Positions 33,073 through 44,755 of a DNA stretch of 64,000 nucleotides are shown here, piece after piece. The stretch lies in assembly GCA_025738555.1 (NCBI GenBank), contig JAOVFP010000011.1, forward strand, positions 1,984,001 to 2,048,000, written 5' to 3'. The stretch's first letter is position 1; each line of letters starts with the position of its first letter. Source of the stretch: Cyathus striatus. Lineage: Eukaryota; Basidiomycota; Agaricomycetes; Agaricales; Nidulariaceae. A program made the translations under genes and the position numbers. The notes beneath the pieces are model-generated. The model did not search any database. It was not told the origin of the DNA and was given only the letters and a program-made list of their open reading frames with translations.

Positions 33073-35757
33073 TCACAGAGAACTCGCCTGATCTCCATGT
33101 TCGAGAGGGCGAGTTATTCTTCTTTTCTTCTTTTCGTAGTATTCCATCTCCTGCTGAACCTTAGCACGTTCCTTGCGAAACGACTCCAAGTTAAACATCC
33201 AGGTTGCGGCAGCACTGACTAACGGTTTTACCCAAAAAGCGGTTGAAACCGATGCTATCCACAGCTTTAAAATTTCGAATGGAAGCGGCATTACTATGAG
33301 AAGATGTGAAAATAAAATTGCAAGCGGTGTTAGGAATGTTGCCAAGTATAATACAGCAAGCATATTTGCTAGTATCCGGAGGGCTTTCCTGGGGAAAAGA
33401 GCAAACAAGCATAAAGCTGTTCCGCCAGGGGCAAGGTATATGACGACTAGTACGGCTTTAGACCAGGGGTGGATGAAATTGAAAAGCAAAGGAAGGATGC
33501 TTCGGATGCATAGCATGCCAATGATGGAACCAATGACTAGGCACCAAATCAGGCCCATCATAGTCAAGAGATATAAGTCACTGAACGTAGCGTCATCATA
33601 TAGGTTTATATAAACGACTACGATCGATAAAAACGCGAAGATTGTAAAAGTGTATATTGTTAGGATGACCTGTCCTATGGCGGAAAGAATAAAGTAAATG
33701 AGAGACATGGGGTTAGGCGGAAAATGATACCAACACCAGGACACGTTGATGAATTCCGTCCAAAAATGCGGTGTGGACTGCAAGGCTGTATGACATCCTA
33801 TCCAGATCTGGCGTGGTATGGACTGTATGGCTTGATAAAGTTCTACCCAGAGCCACTGTATATCTCCAAGAAATTCTGTCGACGTTATCTGTAGTATAAT
33901 ACACATGGAATGAAGCAGAGCCTTGAAACACCAACACAAGTGCAGCTTAATGGCTTCCATCCAAAACCATAGTACGGCACCATAAAATTCAGCTAAAATT
34001 ATCTGTCGTACGGTGTAAATGATGAAGTGGGGTGGAGACATGTTTTTAAGCAGAGTCTCCGTCGTGAACTGTTTAAATATGTCATCATCTTTGACTTTGC
34101 CTTTGGCTTCATCTTCGTCGTCTAACACAATAATAGGACATTCGGATCCGGGGGGCGTCATATATAGAGAAGTTATTCTCCTGATTAACATCATAGTGAG
34201 CATTTTTGAATATATATGAGGCAAATTGATGAAATATGTCCGAGATCTTGTAGCATCAGTCAAAAATTCTTCAAAAGATGCATGGAGGATTTGGACACTG
34301 GCTTTCTTAATAACCGATGCATCGGAATGAATCATGGCGATATCTGGTATTTGTAGAAGAGATTGCAAGGGTCGAAGTGCGGTAATACTGTCGCCATCTT
34401 GGAAGGAACACATCTGATCAAGTTTAGAAAGCGTAACGTTCCCGCCTGAAGCCAGTATGAATCCGAGTAAATGAGAAAGGGTGTGCGGATTCGAGCCGCT
34501 GTTCTCCAGAATATTGAAGTAAAGGGCATCAAGATTATGAAATGGGTTTGGGCCCGAAAAATGCACTGATGTCGCCTTTATGACATCATTTAGTTGCCGA
34601 CTTGGATTCCGCCGTTCGTCTCCCACATACTGCATTACAGTTGATGCAAATATGAATTTCCCGGATGACCGATCGAGGAGCTCAGAAATGGTTTGATCAT
34701 CATAGTGAAAAGTGGGTGTGTTCATGCGGATTTGCAATAATTCCTTTGCCAAATATTTTTGGATATCGCAGTCTGTTTCAAATGATCTTTTAAGATTAAT
34801 ACGTTCGAGATGATCGGCCATGGAGATTTTCTGCATTAACTCTCCGATCTTCCGTTCTGGACGACTCGTGATGAAGAACGTGATTTTGTGAGCAGTAGAG
34901 GTGGTGACCGTGTAGGAGGAAACAAGTTCAAGGAACTCTGCTTGTACTCGTTTGTTTCTACATTCATCGAGCGCGTCGATGAGGATAATTAAGGGCTCGG
35001 ATCTGGGAAGTAAATCATGCAGAGGATACAGAATGAGTTCATTAAATTATTTTCGCATCACTGCATCCAAGATAGATGGATCGCGCCGAATAGTTGACAA
35101 GAGGCGCTCTTCTATGTCGGGAATATTTCTCGCTAGTTGGTACGCAAGCGTCAGAACGAGAGGAATACGTTCTTTCGTCCTATCGGGGCGTCCAAACGGA
35201 TTTTCGTACCCAAAATATTCGAATAATTTATTACACATTATGCGAGACCGTAATGTCCATTTTGAGGGGACAGATTGCGAATCGACATGAGGCGAGAAAA
35301 AGAACGTGGCTATTGCTCTCTTCTGCCCTGCCCATTCTTCCGCCATCGTTTGTGCTATTGTGGTTTTCCCTGTTCCAATGGGCCCTGAGAGCCAAAGTAC
35401 CAGCGGTCCGTCAACATCATTGCTCCAGTTGCGAATCTTAGTTAAACTGGTTTGAGCAGTTCCTTCGAGACATGTTGATATCTGACCACGTTCTTCCGAG
35501 TCAAAAATTGCCGCAGGATTACAGTACTTGTATAATTCAGATACTACCGTAGGAGAAATATACACATCAGCTGGTTGTAATAATTTGAAGCAGACACGCT
35601 GTATAGTATCCTTACATCCTTCACTTGTGGGGACGGCCCCGTCCAGAAATACGCCATTGTTTATTTCGAAATGATGTGCGCCGGAAAAAGTACCACTTTC
35701 TTGAGGGTGCGTTTTAGAAAACAGTATTTGACGGTTCGGAAAAGACTTCGAGGGCAT
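33073..35757 (-). pseudogene. NACHT NTPase with multipass membrane C-terminus, one nonsense codon
   Basis: NLR-like protein; relatives act in fungal non-self recognition and programmed cell death. The reading is open from ATG at 35757 to 33073 in one frame except for a single TAA at 35047-35049, after residue 236, where relatives have Gln (DAVMRK-stop-FNEL). Seen: basidiomycete-style leader HHFEINNGVFLDG at residues 29-41; CLEGTAQTSLTKIRNW before the nucleotide site; Walker A GPIGTGKT at 125-132; Walker B-type LIILIDALDECR after the stop; FITSRPERKI (sensor 1 region). The C-terminal ~400 residues carry no repeats but six or more hydrophobic segments (for example LSIVVVYINLY, GLIWCLVIGSIIGMLCI, FLTPLAILFSHLLIVMPL), then a basic tail. 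The frame would total about 894 codons. Either a recent pseudogene or a truncated product. Confidence 0.8.
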
Positions 35758-36340
35758 TCAAGATTCTAAGAATAGGTGACAGAAGATGTAAAGCAGTAAG
35801 CCGCGAGGATAGATTCTGACAGAAACAAGAACGAGAGGGTTGTGAATGACACGTGTGGAGCGTTGACGTGTCATGGGGTCGAGCTTTGAGTCTGACTTTA
35901 AATTCCAACCATGTATCCTGTCATAGCGTCAGAGTAGTGTCAGTCAGCTATGTACAGGACCGGAACCGGGGACCTATCTCCGACAATCTCGGCCCGTACA
36001 AACAATTTAATAATTACTTATACTCACTACATGGATATATACAGATATGTGCTCAAGTATCAGTAGCATTAATTTGAGTAGTGAGGAGCGCTGCATAAAT
36101 TGTTTACTGTAAACGTACAGATAAAGTACTGCTGTGCATGCTACGGAAAGCAAACAATAACCTCGTTTAACCATACCAGTGCATACTTCTTTCCTAGTCA
36201 TCCTTTATTTCAGTGTCCCTGTCCAAAGTCTGGTGATTGTACTTGGATACCCGTTCATCCAGCGGGAAGGGGTGCAGAAGTCATAAATTTCTCCACTTAT
36301 ATTCTTCAGGAACACCAAAGAGAGAAAATCTTTTGAGGGG
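35758..36340. other. Upstream region of the NACHT gene, nothing recognised
   Basis: Divergent leader sequence. Part of it (about 35735-35850) recurs at 59720-59835 beside the NACHT fragment there. Confidence 0.5.
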
Positions 36341-36354
36341 AAGAAGTAGCCATG

Positions 36355-36433
36355 TGCGCCAAGGGGGAATTGAACCCCTACTTGCATTTCTGTACGGAGA
36401 GTTCAAGCATGGTATCTGTCTTACCAACGGCGC
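36355..36433 (-). tRNA. tRNA-like unit, best acceptor stem of its family
   Basis: Read on the minus strand: GCGCCGT pairs with TTGGCGC for the outer five to six pairs, plus discriminator A; D-stem TGGT/ACCA; possible anticodon stem GCTTG/CAAGT around a 19-nt loop with room for an intron; B-box GGTTCAATTCC. The loop lacks the usual T33, so the anticodon cannot be assigned and the unit is probably a tRNA-derived repeat or pseudo-tRNA. Confidence 0.4.
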
Positions 36434-37456
36434 GCTAATTATATTTGAATGAGTATGTCTTTCATGGAATAGTAAAGTTGAATTACTGCAGCGTTGTATC
36501 AAAATCCTTGTACGATTTGTGTAAATTGAAAGGAAACAGCACAAACTTACACCGATGGTATTGAAATCTAAGCACGGAGGTTACTGTAACAACATCTATA
36601 ATGGTATGTATATATCTATTGAAATAAAATTACGACGGTGAGTAAAGTTGAACCGTTGCCGTTTGCTATGACCAGAAACAAACTCCACGTAGCGTACACT
36701 ACAGAAGGCAAGCACGATGACCTCTACTCTGTTTTTGTGTAAGTAGTTGCGCGTAATATGATCACATGTAGTAGTTTTATGCCTTTCTTTCATTCTTGAT
36801 CAACTGGCATATACCTTGTAACCTTTTTAATAAACTAAGCAAATCTTCTATTCTTCAGGCTATCGAAGTATGGTACCCACTTCACCAACGGCACTGGTAA
36901 TTTACTAGCCCTGTAGCGACAAGAAGTTATGAATTTCTCCGTGTATATTCTTCACGAGCATCAAAGACAAAAATTACACTATATACACCCATCGATGTGC
37001 GCCAAGTGGGAATGGAACCCCTAGTTCCTTTTATATAAAGAGAATTTAAGCATGGTAGTATCTGCTTTACCAACGGCGCCGCTAATTGTTCGAAAAGGTG
37101 TATGTAGGCGATCGAAGTCCGGTATTAACTTTACCAATTGCACCGCTTATTTGGTACAATAAAAGTGTAGATATCTGCTAATATGCTAATGGTGGAGGAC
37201 AGCATGTACGCCTGTGGGGATTTGAACCCCTGATTAATTGCACGAAGGCGATCGAAGTGTGATATCCACTTCACCAATGGCGCTGCTGATTTAATTTATA
37301 ACCAATAATATATATCTACTAAAAGTACTAGCAACTCACATATAATAAGCCTTTAGGAACCTGTACTCTTACGGAAGTACTGTAAGAAAGCTGGCTTTCT
37401 ATTGACTTTCTATGCGCCAAGATAAAATAAAATAAGAGAAAGAGAAACCAGAGAGC

Positions 37457-37543
37457 TACGCCGAAGGGGAGTCGAACCTCTGTCGCTTGCTAATACAAGA
37501 AATAGGATTGCTTCTAGTGGAAGGCAAGCTTCACCATCGGCGT
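37457..37543 (-). pseudogene. tRNA-Gly(TCC)-like with intron, D-arm deleted
   Basis: The acceptor ACGCCGA pairs fully with TCGGCGT. Anticodon stem CTTGC/GCAAG encloses CTTCCA followed by an intron-like insert; TCC would be the anticodon. T-arm AGAGGTTCGACTCCCCT. About 12 nt of the D-arm present in the 59.3-kb relative (GTGGTTATCATG) are missing, so it should not fold normally. Confidence 0.5.
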
Positions 37544-37639
37544 GTCTTAGATGTTTTCACTATGCACCCTAACACAATCCCGCAGCACCCTCCGAGCTTC
37601 CCACAGCACACATATTCAAGCTCAACGGCAACTCAACGA

Positions 37640-37830
37640 CATGCAGTAATTCCACCTAAACTTGAAGTTCCTCCTCTTTCTTCTCCTTCGCTCAAGTGAC
37701 TGTCCTTGCCTCTCCATCGTCACATCTACCGCTGAAACGTAATGCATAACCCACCAATCTATCATAGGAATATATGGGTTACGTTCTCCCGTCTACCGAT
37801 TCAGTGGACAAAGAATCGGTGGGCTGTTCA
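37640..37830 (+). repeat. Dispersed module, copy 1 of 3
   Basis: Shares TCCTTCGCTCAAGTGAC, CACATCTACCGC(C/T)GAAACG and a following block with 40230-40350 and, more distantly, 45225-45330. It may be a duplicated gene start or promoter block. No protein was identified. Confidence 0.5.
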
Positions 37831-38922
37831 TGGTTATGGCTGCTGCGGGTATGGAATAGGACAAGTTCGACTGTATATGTTTCCATTTCCATCACCATCC
37901 TGTATACACAATCTTCAAAATACCATCAACATCTCGAACAGCTTGCATCAAGTTCTTCCCTAAATCTCTCGTGCCGCCAGAGTCCACGCTTAGAATCCGA
38001 CATAATCGTTTCGGCTACCCTTGATCCATATATAGGTTAACTCATTTTCTAGGCGCTCATGAGCGGTAGGCCACGCACCCCAAGTGACATTCTAATATAT
38101 AATCATTGTCTAAAAACTTATACTTATACATTCATTATATTTCACACAATCCATGCTGCACATATTTCAGTCCACTTGCACACGTTAGAGTACTTACTTT
38201 ATACATCAAAATCATCGCTAATCTTGCAATTTATTGAATTTATTAGGCAAAAACTCAGTTCGCCATGGTTACGTATAACGAAGTACATGAAACGATGTTA
38301 TGAGGAAGTTATCGCATCATAATATCATGTCTTGATCTTTAAATTGTTTTGACCGCTGTGTCTAACCAGGGTAAGAAAGCTTGCATAGCACTGTCGCGTA
38401 AAAATAAGGTGGCTGTTCCCCTTATCAGTATGCTGTTCTATTTACCCAGCTCTAGTAGGTGTATTATTGTCATATCCTCATAATTCTTACTAGGTTACCA
38501 TAATGTGCCCATCTAGTACCATGTCAACGAACCATCACTGACAAGTGCACACACAGTCTTGCTCAGCCTTCCCAATTACCTTCTTTATAAAAGCCATTGT
38601 ATTTTTGAATAATTCGATTCGAAAGACGTCTTGCCGTTATGTCTCATCTCTCCTGTCATAAGACACTCCTTCGAGTAAACTGTAACGCTGTTCTCGGTTC
38701 AATCATTGTACAGGCATTTTTAAGTGGTTTATCACTCTGAGTATTTTATATAGTAACTAGTGTTCTGATGCATATTCACTATTCTTAGGTTTCCACACGC
38801 TCATTATATACCGTACAGTTTACACTGCAGGTGAGATAGAAGAGCGTACTACTCGTATATGAGTATAAACTTACATTGCACCACTTTAAGTACTACGAAA
38901 TGGCCAGAGACACATATTCCTT
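37831..38922. other. No gene resolved
   Basis: AT-rich. A possible short upstream exon of the following membrane gene (38789-38831, reading FHTLIIYRTVYTA between an AG acceptor and a GTGAG donor) is the only coding hint. Confidence 0.4.
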
Positions 38923-39858
38923 ATGATCGTCTTGATATTTTTATATGTTTTAAACATGACCAATTTCGCAGCTTCTTGGGTAGCAGCAAGATCTGTTATA
39001 GTCACCTCCAATGACACACAAATGCTACCCCACATGATATTTGTTGAGGATCTTACGGGTATGGTTGCAGTATTGATCGCGGACACGTTGTTGGTGGGTA
39101 CTAATTTAATCACCGTCTCCAGTTACACCGTTCTTACTTCTTAATGTTGTACCATTGTTGTATCGTACAATGGGATATGCTAGGCCTGGAGATGCTACTT
39201 TCTGTGGCTTAAAAAGAAATGGCTTTCGGCATTATTCGCAGTTCCCCTCTTAGGAGAAGTTGGTAAGTCATTGGACGTATTATGAGGCAACTAGTGTTGA
39301 TACTGCTGTACCACTAGTCTTGATTCCAGTGCAACTTGTGCTTACCTGTCATTACGGAAACTCCTCATTTGCACAGGCTGCAATGTGTTTCTATTCCATA
39401 TCATTGGGTATTACAGTTATTGCAACACTGATGATTATTTATCGCATTGTAACTGTATCGAGAGAAGCAGTACCGGAAACAGCTAGAAAATATGGATACA
39501 TAATCAAAATTCTCGTTGAGTCGGGGATCATATATTCCATTTCACTGCTCATGACAGTTATCGTTGAGTCACGTCTGAGTGCGAGCTCTTTAGCAATGGA
39601 AGCAAGGTTCTATGCAGGTGCTATTCTAATTCCGGTTGCGGTGAGTGTGTTACATCGTTCATTCCAGTATTACCTACTTATGGTCAATCGGGTCTCACAC
39701 AGGGAATTGCACCCACATTGATATCTGAGCGTGTTATGGCCAGCCCGGAGCATGAAGAAGACAGATGTGCTCAGACGTCCTCCCTGAGGTTTAGACACTC
39801 AGCTCTAGTAGATGGTACCCATCAAGAGATTAACCTTAATGCCAACCCTTCTGGTTGA
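38923..39858 (+). CDS. Multipass membrane protein, basidiomycete 7TM-like family
   Basis: Exons 38923-39093, 39184-39262, 39318-39640 and 39703-39858 join in phase with GT-AG introns of 90, 55 and 62 nt, giving 242 aa. Hydrophobic segments: MIVLIFLYVLNM, FVEDLTGMVAVLIADTLL, WLSALFAVPLLGEVVLIPVQLVL, ISLGITVIATLMIIYRIV, ILVESGIIYSISLLMTVIV and YAGAILIPVAGIAPTLI. WRCYFLW after the second and ARKYGYIIKILVESG before the fifth are features I recall from a large basidiomycete family of seven-helix proteins of unknown role. The N-terminus probably lacks one helix encoded in an upstream exon; a CARDTYS-like reading just upstream (about 38895-38920) is one frame off. The tail after GIAPTLISERV is hydrophilic. 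Confidence 0.65.
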
Positions 39859-40159
39859 GGAGGCTTATCTCGGGCTTGTGATGAATCGGAGTGTATAACT
39901 TCAAGATAATACAGAGAGCTCATAAGTTTAAAGTAGTACATAAGCTTTTTAGTACTAATTTAATTGAATGGGATATGTAATTTGCAAAACTCCTTGAAAA
40001 CTCTCGCATAATTGCCTTCTCGTTTTTCGTGCTTCGGCCGTTTATCTGGAGGCAGACCGGGGCCGCCCGATCCCGACTTCTCAAGCAGATTAAGCGCGCG
40101 CCCGCACCTCTGTTATCATCTCTACCCAATAAGACCGTGAGAAGACATAGATCTCACTG
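39859..40159. other. No feature recognised
   Basis: Spacer. It contains a short GC-rich palindrome-like stretch near 40075-40105 (GCAGATTAAGCGCGCGCC). Confidence 0.4.
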
Positions 40160-40590
40160 ACGCACGCAATGCGTATCTTCCCTTACGACACATAGAGAAA
40201 CCAACGTCTATTCAAGCTCGAATGCAGTGACCCCACATAAACTCTTGACTCCTCCTCCTCTTTCTCTCCTTCGCTCAAGTGACCGTCCTCGACTCCCCAT
40301 CGCCACATCTACCGCCGAAACATAATGAATAACCCACCGGCCTCCCATCCTCTTACAGCTGGCCTTGCTTGACTTGTCATGGCTTCCCGATTGTCTGAAG
40401 ACATCGACAATGTGAGTGTGTTAGTTCCGGAAGCTGGTGCATTTGGATTCTGGGGACGAAGAACAAGGATGTATCGGTGTGTTTTTCTTCTCTGAGAGAT
40501 TTGAGTGGGCACTGATGAGCTATTGTGATTATTTTTATGATAGATACCTTTAGGTGCGTTTTATAAAAGTAGCAACGACGGCACGCAATG
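40160..40590 (+). repeat. Dispersed module, copy 2 of 3
   Basis: Related to 45150-45590 over its whole length (for example GCCTTGCTTGACTTGTCATG versus ACCTTGCTTGACTCATCATG, and TGTTAGTTCCGGAA in both). A possible first exon starts at 40379 (MASRLSEDIDNVSVLVPEAG), and the paralogous frame at 45390 is broken. The protein family is unknown. Confidence 0.55.
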
Positions 40591-41519
40591 TTATCAGACT
40601 GCTCCTCAGGTCAACCGGTCCAGACGAGTTAGATGGCCTACGTAGTACTAGGGAAGGTATGTGCCTTAATGTAGAACGTGTTCGAATTGTCGGTTCACTA
40701 AGAGCAACAGTACCGATATTGACAAATATCACGTAGGTTCCGGGAGGAATGATCGTCAGCGATCGACCGTGTGATGTACCTCGTTCGGCCTTCGACTGAG
40801 ATCAGTGTGGACTGAGTCGCTGAACAATTTGGAGAACGATGACTCTTTTCCCCAAAGCTGTAAGTCATTCCGTTGCATTCTTTATCTACTTGTTTTTATC
40901 CTTTTCGTTTCCCTATTCGTCTTTTCTCATACGTTATACTCATCATTCTTCTTTCTACCATTCTCCTCCTCGCCTCCGTCTTCCATCTCGTTTGTCTCAT
41001 AAGTCATTCAATTTCCGTTCTATCTTCTCGTCATTCAATCTCCCCTCATTGTTCTCCTTTCCTCTTCTCCCTTCATGCCCCTGCGCAATTCTGCCCCTCT
41101 TCCATCTTCATTCTTTTATTCATCCCGCCTTCCTTTTGGCTTTCTCTCTATATTGAAACTCACATAACGCTAAGCGTAAACGCATCAACGTAAAGCTAAC
41201 AAAACGCGCTCATCATCATGTGAACATTGAGATATCTCTGCCATCATACCTCAGGCGGATCCCTAATATCCACTACGACACGGTGAATTATGGGACAGAG
41301 GAGAGATGCATATCTTATATCGTGTCATGTACGTTCATCGTCCTATTGTATTCGTTTTCCAATTCCTACCCCTTCCTCGCTACTTCCTATTAGCACTTGC
41401 GGCTCCTTCAGTCTCATTGTCTTCCTTTCGTACTTATCACTCTACCCGCCTCACCGCTACTTTACACTTCCTTACCTTTCAATTTCACCTCTCATTCCAA
41501 CTAAACGGACACTAACCAT
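40591..41519. other. Pyrimidine-rich spacer, no gene
   Basis: Strong C/T bias on the plus strand at 40870-41160 and 41330-41510. The overlapping ORFs are Ser/Leu/Phe-rich and compositional. Confidence 0.5.
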
Positions 41520-42575
41520 CGGTGTTCCTGAACTTATGGGGATAGAGCTACTATAACCATCTCATCAATCCAATAAATTAAACACCCTCTGATAAACCGT
41601 CGGCATTTGAACTGCTGACTGATTACACTATTTGTGCACAGGGCTGTTAGAATCTTAGATATAGCTCTTCGCAACATTTTTAGCAAGTTATACCCTTCAA
41701 GCTTCATTGATGAGTATGAAAGAAAAAGGATACGGTAGCTAGAAAGTACGCTTATGGGGATTTGAACCCCTAATTGACGCACTAGGCTATCGAAGTGTCG
41801 TACCCACTTCACCGATGGCGCCGTTAATTTCACTTATAACCAAGCGTAGTTAACTAGTGAGAGGAAGTTATAATATTTCTTAAAGAAAAGCTGACCTGAC
41901 ATAAGTTGACTGGAATAATAAATAGTGGAATGTTCGAAGCACTACCACTTCAAACTTGGCTTTGCAGTTTAAATTATCACGGGAATGAAAGAAAAAACTT
42001 TTGATTAGACTATTTGATTTTGTGCAGGAGGCTATCGAAGTGTGGTAACCTCTCTACCAACGGCGTCGCTGATTTGCGTATAATAAAGTACAGATATCTA
42101 GTGAAAAGAAGTTACAATTTCACTTCATAAAAAAGATTGCAAAACATTATACTTCGAATGGCATAGAGAGAGTGGGGTGTTCGACTCACTATGGCTTCCT
42201 TTGCAGTACACTGAGGAAGGTAAGCATGATCATATTAACCTCTACTCTCTTGCGGTGTTAGTACTTGCATGCATAATGATGGAGTTGTACACATATGCCT
42301 TTTCACTCGAATTTGGTTTAGCCTGATACATAATGGAATAGTAGAAAGTGAAACGTTCGAACTGCTACTGCTTGTTTCTCGGTGTATGCTTCACAGCTGC
42401 ACATTATTTCGGGCACAAAAAATAGACAGCTGTTTTTACAGCACCACGCCATACGCCTGTGGGGATTTGAAACCCTACTTGATTTCATGCACGGAGGCTC
42501 TCAAGCTGTGGTATCTGGTTCACCAACGGCGCCGTTGATTTTGTTCATAATAAAACGTCGATATCTAGCTAAATA
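41520..42575 (-). repeat. tRNA-like module array, cluster 2 (CpG-rich sister of 1156-2250)
   Basis: Carries tRNA-like units at 41749-41822 and 42452-42533 and a partial one at about 42012-42065, with the spacer words GATACATAATGGAATAGTAGA and TTATAATAAAG. It is the less decayed sister of 1156-2250: many CG sites here are TG or CA there. Confidence 0.7.
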
Positions 42576-42601
42576 TACTAGAAATTCAGATGTAAATTGT
42601 A

Positions 42602-42713
42602 ATACGCCAATGAGGACTTGTACTCAACTCCTGTCGCTAGCACTGAGCTTATTGAAGTTAATCTTGTATTTATATGGAAGGCAAGCAAGATAACGGCTTC
42701 ACCGTTAGTGTAT
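42602..42713 (-). pseudogene. tRNA-Gly(TCC)-like with intron, mutated
   Basis: Minus strand: ACACTAACGGTGAAGCCGTT, then CTTGCCTTCCATATA followed by an insert and TAGCGACAGGAG; the 3' end CATTGGCGT is preserved. The 5' acceptor half (ACACTAA) no longer pairs well and the B-box is damaged (GTTGAGTAC). Confidence 0.4.
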
Positions 42714-42724
42714 TGTTCTAGTTG

Positions 42725-42994
42725 GGCCGTGTCACCCAAGATCATGAGAAAAGTATTCAAGCTGCAATTACCATGAAAAGGAATGGAACTTGCAAATTCT
42801 GGACAGATGCTGCTAAAGCAAATGGTGTAAGTCAACCATTACTTGAATTTTCTCTTTATTTTGTGCCGTAGCTCATTTATAAACGCTTAGGTTAATGTTA
42901 ATACCCTTCGACAACGTGCAAATCGGTTAGAAGTGCCATCAAAGCTATCAACGGAGTTCAAATACGAGGCAATGTCACAGCTGTGACAACACTA
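42725..42994 (+). pseudogene. Fragment of a pogo/CENP-B-type HTH N-terminus
   Basis: Reads SIQAAITMKRNGTCKFWTDA then AKANG, a GTAAGT donor, about 60 nt, a CTTAG acceptor, and VNVNTLRQRANRLEVPSK before a stop. The pattern (SIQAAI, then AA-x-x-x-GVN-TLRRR) is that of psq-type helix-turn-helix domains at the N-terminus of pogo/Tigger-like transposases. No catalytic DDE part follows. Confidence 0.4.
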
Positions 42995-43065
42995 AGTCCT
43001 GATGAACACTAAGTGCTGATTGACGATAGTATGCACCAAGATTAAAAAACTCCATCAGGGGTGGG

Positions 43066-43100
43066 GTATTGCATACGCCGAAGGGGCGTCGAACCGAAAG
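43066..43100 (-). repeat. Stub of a tRNA-Gly-like unit
   Basis: ACGCCGAAGGGGCGTCGAAC matches the 3' end of the tRNA-Gly-like units; the rest is absent. Confidence 0.4.
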
Positions 43101-43137
43101 CAAGTGGCAAGATGTATGAGGACCCTCGAAAGCCCCT

Positions 43138-43273
43138 TATAAGGTCGGAGGACGGATCACAAGGGTCCATATGCGGACACGTTGTCAGTCCAATACCAAT
43201 TCTATACGCGGATTGGTGATGATACCTCCAAAATTGCTGAGTTATACGCGGATTTTGTCCTCCGACCTTATTA
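43138..43273. repeat. Small inverted-repeat element with TACGCGGA motifs
   Basis: ATAAGGTCGGAGGAC (43138) and its reverse complement GTCCTCCGACCTTAT (to 43273) enclose two TATACGCGGATT words and one TATGCGGAC. The same words recur at 44760-44950. Possibly a MITE. Confidence 0.55.
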
Positions 43274-44755
43274 AGCGCTTGATAAGCGTCAAAAATCGCC
43301 GCAGGCGCTTAGGTGGTAAACTCTATGCGCGACGTAACATTTCTAATTCTTGTTACTCTATATAGCGGATGGAGCTGGTATCGTTTTTTATGTTGGAACA
43401 AATTTCATTATTTAGGATTTGGTTAACACATGAATGTTGCAGCTAAGTACAACAAGCTGACGACAAGACCAAGACAAGACCGCTGAAATTATATGAATTG
43501 TGTTTGATGAAAAATGTGGCCTGAGCACATTTTCTTAGAATCCTGTACCCTTTCGGGCATAAAACAGGGCCACTGTATTCGAATTTGGTGTAAATAATGG
43601 GAGGTATGACCAGAAACAGTGTCGGTGTTTCGCTTAGGACCCCCTGTGCATCAAGATTGAGTGGAGATCGTCCCAAACTAGGTAATAAGATCCTCCGTAT
43701 CTTGCTCCGCTCCCGTGTACTTTCCAGATCTTACGTATGTTGTGTGCGCCCTTCGAGCCCAATGTGACTCTGAGCGCGCCGTAGCACAGTGCTTTTGTTC
43801 CCACGCAATTACCATAAGCGCCTTGAGAGCGTCGCATCAGAGTCTTGTGCACAAGGAAGTATATATGTTAGACTTTGGTTAAGTAGTCTATAGATGCATT
43901 CTTATTTGAATTCATAATAGAATAATTTCCTAAAGTCTATGGTTTATCCCGTATAGGTACTACATGTTTGCATGTTAACAGTTATTCACCATTGTGCCCG
44001 TTAACCTGACTTCCGTCCTACTATGCGCTGTGTGACACTACCATTTACCAGTGAACAATAAAATAAATACTTCATTCTACATTTTATATCATACTATAAT
44101 TTTTTAATGTCACTCAGATAACTGCCAATAATAGTAAGCCTCTGCTCTGTGTCATTATTAAATGGGAAGTATTAAGTGAAGTGATAAAATGAGTAGTATT
44201 TTCCCGTAGCAAGTCATATAAGTAGTAATTATCTTATTTTGCAAGAAGTTAGAGTATTAAATGTGCACAATAAATTATGAAACACGAGAAAATCTCAAAG
44301 TTAGTTACATGAATGTACTTTCTACTTGCACAATTAATGTCTACAGTGATAGTGTACTACTTACAGCCACCTGCATTTGAACTTTCAAACTCCTCATACA
44401 TATAGTTAACATGGGAGTGGTGGGGACACATCGTGAATAGAAACCCACACTATATGCCACAACATGCCTGATGAATTGTACATGCCCTTTTTGTGAGGTT
44501 CTATGCGAGGTCAGCACCTTGATTTAGCAATCCCGCCGTGATGCGAAGGCGCGGGAACTGAGAAAGAGCCGAGGTCGGGTGAAAGTTACACGGCGAACTC
44601 CCAGAAATGGCACCTTCACTCCGGGAGATCAACCGGAGATATTGTTCGTAGGCGGGGCATCGGCACCGTTTTTCGTGTGCACTTGGACGGTGGGACGGTC
44701 CCGAGGACGTGATAATTCAGGCAAAATTCTAGTGATATCTCACCATGATCCCACC
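43274..44755. other. No gene recognised
   Basis: Mixed spacer. ORFs of 70-80 codons on the minus strand (43443-43852) have no recognisable domain. 43860-44400 is AT-rich. Confidence 0.4.

Larger units (their letters stand above)
36341..37545 (-). repeat. Array of tRNA-like units, cluster 1
   Basis: Minus-strand tRNA-like units at 36355-36433, 36998-37079 and 37207-37283, with partial ones at about 36857-36905 and 37107-37143, ending in a tRNA-Gly-like unit at 37457-37543. Each full unit has a GCGCCGTTGGTAAA start, a D-stem TGGT/ACCA pair and a B-box GGGGTTCAATTCCC or similar. Between units is shared spacer sequence (GTGGAATAGTA and TTATAATAAAG words) also found in the 41.5- and 57-59-kb clusters. 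Confidence 0.7.

Noticed and set aside
40550..40736. Two 60-codon frames overlapping almost fully on opposite strands
   Set aside because: Chance mutual openness in a short stretch; neither has recognisable content or splice context.
40839..41193. Overlapping 105-codon hydrophobic frames suggestive of membrane proteins
   Set aside because: The hydrophobicity comes from a T/C-rich DNA stretch (Phe, Leu, Ser codons in all three frames).
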